Source: Antrodiella citrinella
Taxonomy: Eukaryota; Basidiomycota; Agaricomycetes; Polyporales; Steccherinaceae
DNA: 33,573 nucleotides
Assembly (NCBI GenBank): GCA_004802725.1
Contig: SGPM01000302.1
Coordinates: 1 to 33,573 of the forward strand
Direction: 5' to 3'
The notes below the pieces were generated by a model. It was not told where the DNA came from and searched no databases. It worked only from the letters and a program-made list of their open reading frames with translations. Of the stretch, positions 20,014 to 32,592 are shown piece after piece (the stretch's first letter is position 1; each line of letters starts with the position of its first letter). The translations under genes were made by a program, and so were the position numbers.

Positions 20014-22086
20014 TCAAGACTTCTCGGCGTACTCGTCATTATGCGAGGATGAAGTCTGCGCGAAGACGTCAGACTGTGCATGGCATACAAGGACACGGGA
20101 AGAACTCACATCCTTCTGCTGAACAACGTCCTTGAGGGTCTTCTTCCCAACGTCCCGCTTGATCTTCCACGCGGTGAACACATGTCCCTGATTGAACACA
20201 TCCTCAATTTCCTCCAACGTCCTTCCTGCCGTCTCCGGGAAACAAAAGAAAATATGAATGAACGCCGCAAAGTTGAACGTCCCAAAGATGAAATACGTCT
20301 TGTACGCAATCGTCGCCAGACCAGGCGGGACGGCCCACGCGAGCGCAAAGTTGAACAGCCAGCACACGGCGGTGGACACGGACACAGCTTTCGCACGGAC
20401 GCGCATCGGGAAGATCTCGGCGGGGTACGTCCATGAGACGGGGCCCATCGTGATCGCGAACGAGCAGACAAAGAGGTACGAGCAGACGATCACGCCTTTC
20501 GTTACACCATCGTTGCCCGTGATCACCCATACGGGCGCACCGTCGACCGTGCCCCATTCGCCGAAGCCGCCTTGCAGGGCGCCGACGAGCATCAGCCAGA
20601 ATCCCATCAGAAGAGTACCGACGAGGAGGAGGGGACGACGGCCCCATTTGTCGACGTAGATGATAGCGGGAACTGGAAGGTCCGTCAGATCCTAAATATA
20701 AGGTTGTGCGTGCTGGAGGGGAGCTTACTGGTGAACGCGACGTTGAGGACATACTGGACAGAGTCGGCAATGAGGTTACCACGACGACCCGTAAGACCAG
20801 CTCCCTGGAAGACATAGACGATATAGTACCTGCACATATAGGTTCAGACGATGAACAACCGGTAGAACTGAAAAACACGTACATCATGATATTCATCCCC
20901 GACATCTGACTCCACATCTGTATACTCGAACCCAATAGCACCCGTCGGAAAATCCCAGGCCTGACCAGGTCAAAGTACGACTTCGCTCCCTCAGTCTGCT
21001 CGAACTGGACCGCCTGGCGAATCTCGTTGTACTCGAGCTGCACGAGCTCAGCTGAGGCGTCTCCTTGACCATGCAAGTCAGCAAGGATAGTGAGAGCCTC
21101 TTCTTCACGCCCGTGGTCCATGAGCCATCTCGGGCTCTAGAAGGGAAGGTCAGTCAGTTTACGGATGAATCAGCCCGAATTGAGAGTTGTAGAACGTACC
21201 TCGGGGAAGAAGAGCATCCCGAGGGACAAAACGACCGCAGGGATCATTTGCAGACCCCACGGAATTCGGAACGACGCCTCGCCGTTGATGTAAGAGCAGC
21301 CAAATTCGACAAAGTATTGAATCAGAATGCCCCATGTGACCGACCTATCAGTGGTACAGAGTCAACATAACTTTCTCTACACATGGGAAAGAGAAAAAGA
21401 GTTCACCATTGCTGCATCGAGACGATACGACCGCGGATAGCAGGCGCAGTAATCTCGGCCTGATAGAGAGGTATTGTAGCAGACGCGATACCGACAGAAA
21501 TACCAGAGACGACACGTCCAGCACAAAGCATACCGCGGTTCTACCATTCCACAACACCAATCAGTTGAATCCAAGGCGGGGTTTCTCGTCAGCATGATAG
21601 AGACTTACAACAGCAGCGCATTGCAGAATACTTCCAATCACCCAGATCCAGCCCGAAAGAATGATCGTCTTCTTGCGTCCAAACTTATCCGCGAGGTAAC
21701 TGATACAGAGCGCACCGACGAACGAGCCGGCGGGCATCGCTGCGACGATGGCTCCCTGGGCGTTGGCACCGGGATTACCAAACGTGTTCTTGTATGCGTC
21801 ATTCTACATTGGGATGTCAAGTCATGCGGACTTGAGTTATCGGAGAGAGCGGATGACTTACGTTAAGGACACCGGACATGGACGAGATGTCCAATCCGAA
21901 GAGACCGCCTCCGATACATGCGAACGATCCGACAACATACTGGCACCCGGAGATGAGCTTGGATGCGTGCGTTCTCGAACAAGTAGAGTACTCACAGGAT
22001 TGGCTGAAATCGCCGCGCTATACTGTAGAACGAGATAAGTACATAGTGAATCATGAGTTCCACCGATGACTTACTCCTTTTCCCAT
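20014..22086 (-). CDS. MFS sugar transporter (hexose-transporter family)
   Basis: Ten exons in phase, 516 residues: 22086-22075, 22022-21996, 21939-21862, 21803-21609, 21540-21407, 21344-21200, 21136-20883, 20829-20729, 20672-20110 and 20055-20014. Sugar-porter signatures appear in order: GGGLFGLDISSMSGV in helix 1, YLADKFGRKK, the loop ITAPAIRGRIVSMQQW, FFPESPRWLMDHGR, SGMNIMMYY in helix 7, DKWGRRPLLL, TYPAEIFPMRVRAKAV and PETAGRTLEE. Twelve membrane helices fit the length. It should import monosaccharides across the plasma membrane, probably with protons; the substrate cannot be read from sequence. The first two exons are only 12 and 27 nt (MGKG, then YSAAISANP), but their splice sites and phases agree. 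It converges on the chimeric gene with 171 bp between stops. Confidence 0.93.
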
Positions 22087-23341
22087 CTTGTATAGTACTG
22101 CAGAGCTTGAGCGAACTCGGCGAGGGGAAATGCGTAGGAAGGAGAGGGCCTCGCTACACCGTCCTCCTCTTGACCAGCTTTATACGTCCCCGTCCACAGC
22201 ACCTGCAACCGCGCAAGCCTCAGGAATGTACCCCAACGGCCCGTTATTTATCGCGGTTCCTGACGTTCAAAGACCTCGTGAGTACGCGTGAGTGTCATGA
22301 ACAGGCTGAACTCAACCTTGACAGCACCAATATGCCTGATGCACCCCATGTCCATTGCTAAGTTTCTAGGAAGAAGACAGAGTAGGCGACCAAGGTATAT
22401 CGTGACCTTGTTCCATCAAACTGTGTCAGTGCGCGGTGGAGCGTTTGTCGGTTGCCGAGCCTCCGAATTCCGCAGAATTCTGAAGCCGGCATCGCACATA
22501 CCGTATGTATAACGAAAGAGCTCAGGTCGACTGAAGGAGTGGTATGTACCTGAGGAGCTGTATCCTCCCTGGCTTCACGTAGGCGGTATTCAGGCTAAGC
22601 AACAACAACATATCTGCAGAGGGTCCTTGACGTGAGCAAACTATCAAGATGGCCAGGATCGAAAGAAAAGAAGAGATTAACATGCAGTGATTGCGATGAG
22701 GACGAATTTCCACTGGATTCAAGACTCAAGACCTCAAAACTCAAAGGAGAGCGTCGGGAATGACTCTGACTGCCGCTACGGCGCCACAAGGTCGCTGGCG
22801 CACGAGCAATATGAGCTACACGTCACTGCTAGGATTGATGCGGTATGAGCCCGTCGACTGCGGAGTCTGCCTCTACCCTCAGCGTAAGTAGATGATGAAA
22901 AAAAGACTCGAAGCCACATACCATATAAACGCGAAAGCCTTCTCCACTTCACGAACTTGTACGGAAATGCTATACCCTGAGACCGGAGAGCTTTGAGGCA
23001 AACTAGAACTCAAAACTGCAATGTAGCATCACGAGGTCCACATATTTAGTAGAACATTCACCTGAAAGCGACGCACCAGTTGTTTTCTCAGAAGGCACAG
23101 TAGACGAGGGGACCGACAACTCGAGGACATCGTGACACTGAATCACGGAGCTCGTTACTATTAAGAGTCCGACAGCACTTGTCGCTTGAGCCTATACCCA
23201 TCGACAGACAGCCTCACGTTCCGTATTGCATGCCTTTCCATCATACTCTCTCTAAAGCAGCCACAACGTTCGAGCGAATTATCCAACAATCCTCACCATG
23301 CCTCCATCCAGAGCAGTGTTTCACCGAAGAACCGGGAGCAA
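22087..23341. other. Divergent intergenic region, no supported gene
   Basis: Lies between the starts of the transporter and the unknown gene at 23342, so it should hold both promoters. Small open frames at 22088-22512 and minus 22522-22789 have no domain. The second gene's 5' end may lie further upstream: the frame is open from 23186 through the chosen ATG. Confidence 0.45.
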
Positions 23342-24648
23342 ATGCGGATTTTGAATGAGTGGTCAGCCATCTTGTCTCGGGGCGTCCCACAGGATTACGA
23401 TGCAGTTGTTGCCCTTATCGCCAACGCGCTCGACCCTGAGGACAACACAGTCGCAGTCGGGACGACTAGCAGGTATGCTGACGCCCCTACCCTCAGAGTA
23501 ATAATCTGATTCTTTCTTCGTCAGGACCATCTCGCCGTCTTCCTCTCCAAACCCAGATGACAGTTCAGCTTCCCGTCCTACGTGAGTACATATTTTATTA
23601 AGTGGTTCGTGTCCCCTTACTCACCCAGCCCCTTAGCTCTCGACGCAACATAGTTATTTCGCGAAATTTAGCTGAGAAATCTGGTCATGAGAAGACTCTC
23701 TTCGTCAACACAGAACCTCTGGAGCCGCCCGAAGGGTGAGTCCTCCCACTGTCATTGTGTATCATTACACCTAGCTAACTTCTGAAAAGCGGTTTTCGAG
23801 GATTCGAGGACTACGTCATCACTGTTATCCGCCACAGTGCACAGTCAGGGGCTGAGGCCGATCGCAGCACACTGGAAACGTTTGTTACAAATGGGTGATC
23901 TGCGAAGATCCTCAGACAATGCAATTCCCTTATTAAACGTTATTTCACAAGGCCAAATGCTATGTTCGCACATTGGGAACCTTCGGGCAATCATATATCG
24001 TTCCAGTTCAAGCCTCACATCGGCTTCGTCAGGCTTTTCAAATCATACGCCGACAGGATATCTAGCCCGGCGTTTGTGATGACCAACCCCGCCGCCGGGA
24101 CTTTTCAAGTACAAGGTGCTGGTCTGACTGTCTTCCGCGATGTCATCGAGAGAGCTCTCCACGAGATTTGTCGCAAGGTTCAGCTGCTACAGGACCAGGT
24201 CCCTCGTATTACTACTGATACCGCGGCTGGTGCTATCATTCGATTCCACTTTCTTCTGGGTTATATTCCGAAGGAGTTCTGGCAAGATGAGTCATTGGTG
24301 ACAGCTCTTGCAGGTAGGGACTGTATGTGATCTTTCCTAGATATAAGTTTACCTGCGTTTCACAGTTCAAAAGTGAACATTGCGTTGAAACTTGAAAGCT
24401 ATGCGTTAAAACCCCGACAGGGTAATTGAGGCGGCGCTTTTCGTCCGAGTCGATCTAGCAAAAACCATTATGAGTCTCCTGGTCTCTTCCCAACGCATTA
24501 CTGATTCGAAACGGACACATTATCCTGATACATACATTGGCCGAGCGACGGTACGTGTCATATCGTGGCTGTCGTTGAGGCTGACAAGACCTGCCTGCAT
24601 CGGTGAAATGAGCAGGCTATGGCAGATGGGATGACCTATTTTGAATAA
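23342..24648 (+). CDS. Unknown 307-residue protein, eight exons including a 7-nt microexon
   Basis: I do not recognise the family. Exons: 23342-23472, 23525-23581, 23637-23735, 23790-23894, 23952-24313, 24366-24372, 24421-24550 and 24616-24648. The protein begins MRILNEWSAILSRGVP, has a short Ser/Pro linker (ISPSSSPNPDDSS), then a globular part with FRGFEDYVITVIRHS, NAMFAHWEPSGNHISFQF, FHFLLGYIPKEFW and VIEAALFVRVDLAKT. No signal peptide, membrane segment or catalytic motif is visible. The microexon TTCAAAA is needed because no other donor in exon 5 restores the frame opening at GTAATTGAG; both of its flanking splice sites are acceptable. The start is uncertain, and a further exon beyond 24648 cannot be ruled out. 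Confidence 0.65.
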
Positions 24649-27600
24649 GATGTACGGTATCGCATTTGTTGCAGTACGTTCGTCTCAATACCCTGACCAT
24701 CACGAACAAGCTAAACACCCCGTCGACGGCCCAACCAATCTGCCTGCTTGCTTCAGCTCACATTGAACCTGTGACCCGCCTCTCGACGTCCTGATTGATC
24801 TTCAGAACCGCACGCACGCTAATCTTTCAAGCTTGGCGCGAAGTCCAATTGCATGGCAGTCGAAACGGCGTTCTGAACAAGCCACAACCTATCGCGGCTT
24901 TCGACACTCAAAAACTTGAAGCCTGTATCTCCGTGCGAGCCTCTCGACCAGCTGACCTCTGCGCGCCGATCACGATCGACTTCAAGTTACCCCACACGCA
25001 GAACGCGGACACGGTGGTTGTGTTGCTGCCCCCCGCGCACACAACGACCGAACAGGCATCTCCCAGCCACGCACACGCACACCGAGCTCACCAAACGCCC
25101 ATAACATAGCGTTCGTGTCCTGCCTTGCCCTGCCCTCTCAAGCTCCGGATCGTGTTCACGATTAGCCCCCCAAAACGCGTGCTCACCGTGTGTACTGGCA
25201 TATGATTACTTTCTTTCTATGTAAGTGCGCCTGCCATGCGCTATGAATAAGTCATCCGTGTAAGCTGAGAGTGCCTTGCGCGGATTTTGCCAGTGCACGA
25301 ATCAATGAGAAGATCCCAAGCTTGATCCCTAGCCTAAGCCTAAGACGAAGAAGCGCACACGCTTCGACGCTTCGGATGTGGGGAGGAAGCCTGCAAGGCA
25401 AGGTCACTTGACGCGTCGAAGATGGCCCCGGGGCGATATGGGTGCGTTTTCATTTCATTTCCCATTCCCGCCTCGCGCGAGATTGAGTTGACCTGGAAGA
25501 AGCCACCCGTTTCTGTTTAGTGTGTTGGTGTGGAGCGGGTGGAAATGAATGAACGGCCCCAAGCCCAAGCGCGCTCCTTCGTCGAGCTAGAAGGTCCGAA
25601 CACTCACTCAAGCTCAGTCCGAAGGTACTTCGGAGGGGAGATGAAACAGATCCCGGGCCCTGAGTCGTCCGGATAGGTCGAATGTAGGGAACGTACTACC
25701 AGTACAGCTATACCGGTGCCGGTCCTCTTTCTCAGCGTCGAAGAGCGGGTGGCGTCTGGGTGTGCGATCCGCTGTTCATGATCAAACGTTGAAGCCGTGA
25801 CGGTGACAGTTGACTTGGTGAAAGGGTGAGTGAGTACGGGACGCGGATAATCGATGCCAACTGATCCTGAATTATAGTGAATATGAAGGGGTGTTGCACT
25901 ATCCGTACGGATGCGCCATACTGTGATCGCAACGGACCCGGCAGATCAACATGAATATACATTCGCCCTTCACTGAAATCCCTATCATGCATGATCACCG
26001 AGACTCCCCCACTCAAACCCGCAGAACACGGGAGACGGAACGTTTCTGTCCCAATCATCCCCAGACCAGCTGCAGATTCACATCCCGTGCTGGTGTGGCG
26101 TGGCGCAACAGAGAGAGCCTGAGTAAGACCTTCATCCTGGCGTGATCGCAGATGGACGTTCCCCGGGTCAAGGTCACCAGGTCAACAATCCACCCACTCG
26201 CTCTGCACTCGCAGTGATATTCCGTCCGTCTACCCTTATCTCCTTCGTGCTCCGTGAGTCTGCCATTCAATCCGCTGCTTGCCTCATGCTGGTAGGAGAG
26301 CGAGCACATGATGATGCGATCAGCTAGACGCTTGGGAGAGGAGGGAGGGTTTTGTGCAGGGGAGGAACGGATTTGGGTTTAGGGATGCGGACGCCCCGCT
26401 GGTGAGATCGTACGATACGATGCGATGCGATTTGAGATACGATGTGTTGAATGGATGGGGTTCGGTGAGAGGCGTTCAGTAAGTAGTGCGCCTCGCTGAC
26501 CTGTATACCACGGATGAAATGGGCGAGCTCGGGAGGTAGAGCGGCGATCCCATGTCCACACATACATTCCAGTCATACGAGCAACATGACAGTAAGTACA
26601 GACCTACGACTGCGCGGGCGCGAACACACGATCCAAATCTCGGCGAACAAGCACACAGATCCCATCAGCACGAACGGACGCCATCTGACCCCTCTTCCCG
26701 ACCACCACCTTCAGAAGCCACGGGACACACATACACACACCTCGTCAGCTGCACCGAGAGGGTAAGACATAGGAAGAAGCGGGGACGACAAAGCGGTGGA
26801 AGGGGATGCCCGAAATAGACGACAGCGTCCGTAAACGGGTCCGGAGAGGCTCGATCAGGGCATCCTGTGATAGGCCACCACGTACATGCGCAAACACCGG
26901 TCACATCTTCGCCGGAAGCCAGTGCTGGGGGTGATACCGACACCGAGTGGCTCGATGATGTGGTGGTATGTGATAAGAAGAAAGGGCGTGACAGGGTAGG
27001 CAAGCCTGCCAAGGCTGACGAGGTTCTGAGTTTCTGCGTTTCTGAGTTGTTAGCCCTGACGGAGAAGCAAGTAAACACCGCACCTGGTTTGTCCCAAGCA
27101 CCGAACAGAAGGGACGCCAAGGCCAAGGACGCAACGCAAGAAAGGGAAGCCCGACGCGCGCCAAGCCACGAGAAGAACCCGAACCCAGGCTCAAAATGAG
27201 CGTAAAGGCAAAAGGAGGACCCCCCTCGCCGAGAAGTTGGAGCGTCGTCCCTTCCAGCATAAGAAGGCGTACGCAGCTATTTCCGATCCCGTCCGTGCAC
27301 GAATCATGATGCGCATAGGCAATCACTCGGGGGTCTGTCGCGGGTGATCGTCGTCATGATGGTGACTGCGCCTCAAATCTCAGAGTGGGTGTCGTCCGAG
27401 TGGGCTGTGAACGTGAAGCTGCTGAGATGGGTGAGGGAGATACGAGAGTATGAAACATATACTGTACTCACCTGGTATCGAGCATCCGCAGGGTCCATCC
27501 ATGCAGAGGTTGCTGCGCGGGAGATACATGCGATGCGATGCAACGTCTCCGACCCCGGACCCAGCGAAAACGACGATCGGTTGAGCCTCGACGTCTGCGC

Positions 27601-28821
27601 AGTACAATGAGCCGACATGAGGCGTAAGGTGGAGGGAGGGACGTGTACTCTGAAAACTGGATGCGGACCACTGTTGTTATAAGAGGAAGATATCATACCA
27701 CTGCTCGGCTGCATAGCAAACGAAGGTCAAACGTGAGGCTCAACACGCAGCTCGTCTGGAACTTTGGGTGGTCGCGCAAAACGACAGGATCGTCGTTCGA
27801 CCGTGCGACCGGCGGACCACGAGCGAGCCCGTCGTGCGGAGAGTTCAAGAGAGTGTGTACGAGCGACGACGTCACGGTGATCGCTGGAAAGGGAGACGGA
27901 CGATCACCTCGAGCACGTAACGGCGGCAGAGATAAGCTGAGAGCCAGCGATGAGGGTAGCACGATCTAGGTCGAGTCCAGTCCCTCGCACTGTGAACCTC
28001 GTCTAGCGTGCTTCTTGATGACCGACATCGGGGACGGTACACGACAGCTTATCTATGACGACAGAGTACCCTGCGGTTCTGCGTTGACTCACAGAGACGT
28101 TGAGCACGCATGTGTGTGCTTCACGTCTACCTCGTGTATCGTGTGCGGGAACACCCGACCACGCCAGAAACAAGCTATAAGCACCAAGACTGGAACGACC
28201 AACGAAAAACGAGGGCGACCTCGTGTTGTTCGGTGGGACGTTTCGGAAAAAAAAGCTGAACGGCATGACAGAGCAGTGACGCTGATCCGAGGGACACCAA
28301 GCGAAAGGGAGCAGGGACTGAAAGTGCGAGAGAGACCGGGGACGGGCGGTAGGAGAAGGCAGGAGGCAGGGCAGGGTTGAAGGGAAGCTCGAGGTGGTTT
28401 TGGGACGTCAGACATGTATGTACACGAACCTGTCGCTCGTGGACCGGAAGATGTACATGGTTACAGGTATGTCGCGGGAATGGAATGGGATGGACGAGAC
28501 CGCGGTAAGCGGGGCAGGGGACGACGGTCATGATAGGCAACGCAAGAAAAAGAGGTCGGACTCGGTAAGGGGGGCGTCGGGGCGCGAGGAACCACTCCGT
28601 GGCGGGAGTGTGACTGTGATAGGTTAGAGTGGTGTGACTGTGACTGTGACTGTCGGGCGGGCCGAAAGAGGCAGCGAGAGATGGAGATCTGAGCGTAGAC
28701 GCTTCTTCGTCTCTCTTTAGCTGCTCGCTCGACTCGTCTCTCCGCCCAACCATGTTCACCGTTTGCTAACAGTGGTTATATAACTTCTCCTCCTCCTCCT
28801 CATCAACCCTCATCGCCCATC
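24649..28821. other. Gene-poor region of 4.2 kb
   Basis: No gene with recognisable domains or a consistent exon chain. An open frame at 24795-25109 starts with ordinary composition and decays into CA-rich low complexity. Plus and minus frames overlap at 26552-27326 and 28015-28759 without one being favoured. Simple repeats occur: GATGCGAT-like near 26405-26450 and a TGTGAC run near 28632-28652. One AAGGTCACC copy lies near 26168, resembling the units of the array at 3971-4229. A small, intron-rich or non-coding gene could be hidden here. Confidence 0.45.
28777..28783 (+). promoter_or_regulatory. TATA box of the gene at 28822
   Basis: TATATAA lies 39 bp before the ATG and is followed by a TCC-repeat CT-rich leader, as expected for a highly transcribed fungal gene. 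Confidence 0.65.
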
Positions 28822-29700
28822 ATGCCCATGCAGACCTACTCCCCCTGCCCCCGCCCCATCCTCAAACGTTCAACCACCGCCCCTTCCGCCTCCAACTACG
28901 ACCCCTCCAACCCTCTCCTCAACATCGACCCTTCCATTCTCCACCCGCTCGTCCACTTTGCCCCTCACACCGCCCTCGCTCGCACTTTTACTGCACACAG
29001 CCCCTCCACCTACGACCGCTCACCCATCGTCGTAGCCCACAACAAATGCTCTCTGCCAGAACGTGGCTGCCCTGGCAGGACATACTTCCCCCTCGACACA
29101 TCCAACGTCNCCGCTTATCTCCGCCCACCCATACCAGCACCACCCTCCGCCATGCATGTCCATCCTCGGAACACCNCTGTCGCTTTCCACGACGACGACG
29201 ACGACGACGACCCCGACATGACCCCCATCGCCACCCCCACCCTCTACNCTCACCCTCTCCCACCACCCCCACCTCTCTCCGATTCCTCGTCCAGCAGCTC
29301 CTCCAGTAGCTGCTCAGAGTCCGACGACTCGGACGCCTTCCTCACCCCGCCCGCAGAGTCTGCAGTCGGTACGTACCTCTCTGCTTCCTCTCTGCCTACA
29401 TAACCTCACTCCCCCGCCACAACAGACTTTTCCTCTCTCTACGTCTCGTCGCCCTTCCTNCCGCACGCCCGTTCTCCAACCACACCCACCCCACTCCCCC
29501 CGCGTGCNTCGTCCCCAGTGTCCACACCCGCCCGCAGGAGACACCTCTCCCCGACCAGACCCCGCCGCGCCTCGAGCAAGCCCCGCACCACCGTCGTCCT
29601 CTCCCCGCTCGAAACCCAGTTCAAGACCCTCTCCGACGGGAGCATGCTCGGCGGGTGCGCGCTGAGCGTCCCCGACGTCGGCTGTTTCGGTGGTTTCTGA
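28822..29700 (+). CDS. Unknown Ser/Pro-rich protein with acidic and poly-Ser tracts
   Basis: I do not recognise a function. Two exons, 28822-29368 and 29426-29700, join at a GTACGT donor and a CAACAG acceptor to give 273 residues. Visible features: N-terminal RPILKRSTTAP; a conserved-looking block LPERGCPGRTYFPLDTSNV; a run of seven Asp in FHDDDDDDDPDMTP; nine Ser before CSESDDSD; a basic Ser/Arg region (ARRRHLSPTRPRRASSK); and a C-terminus with LETQFKTLSDG and VPDVGCFGGF. Five codons contain n. No membrane segment is visible; much of it should be disordered. The strong third-position C bias and clean splice support real coding. The basic and phospho-acceptor-rich composition suggests a regulated nuclear or cytosolic protein, which is only inference. 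Confidence 0.75.
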
Positions 29701-32592
29701 CCACCCCTCTTCGCTTCTGATTATCTATTGCACATCACACAATGGACTTAAAACTCGAATTCAAGCAATCAATCCAACACAACCCCGTGTATAGTTCTTC
29801 CTCGACCCTCGACTCTTTCGCGTTCATCCCCCCTGTACTATCCACTACCCTTAACTGATATGCTATCTTTCCATAAACCCCTCGCATGCACACACCACCC
29901 ACTTCGTTTCTCGTCTTCATCTTGACGCACGCAGCAGTATCGTATGTTATTCGCGCCCCCGCACTGCCTCGGCTCGTACTTTCACGTCTGACCCACCATA
30001 CCCCCCAACGCAAGCTTCTTTCTTTCTTTTACCCCTTTTGTTTTTCTCCTCGTCTCGTCCTCGTTTCTCTTCCGTACCTCCTCTGTGTCTGTGACCATCG
30101 TCCGTTTTTGACGATCGCGCGTCTCGGCGCAATCCAATGCCATGCCATGCCGTTCCCTCTGACACGTGTTCGTTTCGTCGACGTTCATCATTCTGCATCC
30201 TAACGTGCCGTCGTTTCCCTGCAACCACCACGATGGCTGGGCTATGCTCTCCTCACCCTCGCGATACCTGACAAGACAAGCTCATATGCACCAGCAGCGT
30301 ACTCCGTCAGGCTTTGCCATAGCCATCGGTTGGAATATGTTTGCGCTGCGTAAGTACGATCTCTCGCTAATGACACTGACTCATGACTTGGACGGCGGCT
30401 CGTAATTTAACGCACCCTCCTCAGGCGCCTCGGACGTGTTCAACAGGCCCCACCCCGCACCCTGGAGCGCGGGACTGGCATGAAGATGAACGTCCGATGT
30501 TGGATGTTGAACCGGCGCGTCGGTCGGTATTATGTTATCATTACGATCAGGCGTTATGACCAGACGACAAGAGAAGACAGGCGAGGTGAGGCGTCGAGTC
30601 CACGCGGTCCGAAACATACATACCGGGCGACACGGATTTCCGATTGCAACGACGGGACCCAGGTGCAAGGCGTCCTTGGACCGGTACCGCCAGCGGACAT
30701 TAAAAAAGAAGGCGGAGGACAAAAACGAGGATGGAAGCGAAAACGCTGCTATGTATCCACACGTCCTGCGACCGGCGACTCTAGCCCGTGGTTGTCTTCG
30801 TCTGCATCATCGTCTGAGGCGTTCTGGTCCCACGTCGAACGCCATCAAGAACCAACACCCCAGAACCAGTCAGTGGCGGTCTGTTGATGTGGACGTGGCA
30901 AGGCGGAGGAGGAGGACGGATTGCCAGTTGGCAGCGATGATCAGAGTCACCCTAAGTCAGAGAGCAGAAGACGTTGAGGACATCGGACGTGTGAACGGGC
31001 CCAGGAAACCTCCGAGAAATGAGGCTTGTGAGTCGGAGCACGGGTAGTATCATAACGAAAAAGAACACGCTACAGGAGAAGAAAGAGACATGGCAGTATT
31101 GTGGCAGCGACCAATGAAGATCAGCATTGCTCAATACTAGACGGACTTGACCACAACTTTCCAGTCGCCGGCGACGACACATGGCTGCGACCGTATGCAT
31201 TCTGAATCAGGTCCTTCAGCGCGTTCGGCATCTCGTCAGAGAGGCTGCGGAGGTGGAACCCACTACTGTGGTGACCAGGCAGGATGACGTCCACCTTATC
31301 GCGGCCGCGGCTGAGGACGTTCCTCAGTTCCCAGCAAACCGGACAGCACTTCCCCGACGCACCATCACCTGCGGAGGTAGGACCCACACATATCACCTTG
31401 GTCCTATGCACTACACTCAAGCGCACCGAAGCCGAGTCTGGGCACCTTGAACTGCCGTCGCGAACGCGCTGCCGGTCGCCATCCCGCGCAAGCTGGGGTG
31501 GTTCTCAGCCGACAGGACCGCCAGTGTGGTTGGTTCCAGGACCTTGAGGGCCTCCTCGTAGCTTTTACTCATCCAGACGAGATCGACTCGCTGCAAACTC
31601 TCCGCTCTGCCGTACCGTGGCTAACTCACTCCAACTTGTCGGTGAGCTATTGATTGACGTCACGGTGCATCAACGACAGGCGCAATAAGGACACGACCGT
31701 GTACAGATGAGACTGCCCGTCGTCCTGCAGGATGACAATAGCTCTACGTCTGTCCATCTACAACGGTAAGGAAGCTTTATGGGCGGCGTAGTGGCAACGC
31801 TCACCTCGGGTTGCTTGCACCCTGTACATCATCAAGATTGCCTGAAGACGGCGATGTGACAGTGCTGACCAAAAACGATCAGACTCGATTTTTGAAAATA
31901 ACAGCATCGACGTTGAGAGGAAGCATACCTGTCCCCCGATACGATTGCGACGTTATTATCTTCGGTGTTGAGCCCGTTGGAAACAAGGGCGACAACTGCA
32001 TCACCTTGCGCTGTGACATGATGAGAGATGATTCAAAATCACCATTTCCTCTGCCGGAATACTGCTCCTGAGGGACGCTTGGTAAGGATTATCGGGCGAG
32101 TTGTCCCAGCGCATCCTGTGTCAGGCAGAGGAAGACCGAAAGGCAACAAATACAAAAGCTGAGGTCGGAACTGTCGTTGAATGGCTTTGGGTGTCGGAGA
32201 GCTCATCGTGGTCCGAGATTAACATGCTCCGGCAGCCGCTCAACACCGTCGGGCGTCGGGATCATCCAGGTTCCCGCCGTTTTACAAACATTCGGTCGTC
32301 CTTGGCCCACCGCTCGTCGTCGTCGTCCGGGAAATTCCTCTCACTAAGCTGGGCAAGATGCTACTACTGCTACATTGCTAGGTCAGTTTTTCAGTCTCTT
32401 TCTCTATGGAGGCTGCTCACATTCACCTCTGTTCGTCTCACAGCGTGGACGGATTCTTATCATGCAGAAGGAAGAGGTCGAGAAGGAAAGGCTTATCGCC
32501 TGTGAGTCTGACATTGGCAGATGGCCGCTGAAACTCCCCATCATCATCATCATCATCAGCGAGACACTCTCCCTCCTCCCTTCATCCTCTAT
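29701..32592. other. Gene-poor region, 3' flank of the Ser/Pro-rich gene and upstream of the F-box gene
   Basis: 2.9 kb with no gene I can support. Open frames at 30480-31047, 31121-31653, 31811-32071 and 32101-32505 lack domains and do not join into one exon chain. A possible exon near 32462-32500 (MQKEEVEKERLIA) precedes the F-box gene but could not be linked with an acceptable intron. Confidence 0.4.
32539..32556 (+). repeat. CAT trinucleotide microsatellite
   Basis: Six perfect CAT units just upstream of the F-box start. They would encode six histidines if translation began at 32521; otherwise they lie in the leader. Confidence 0.85.

Noticed and set aside
26665..27326. Open frames of 110-153 codons on both strands
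   Set aside because: Low-complexity composition, no domain, and they shadow each other. No splice chain connects them.
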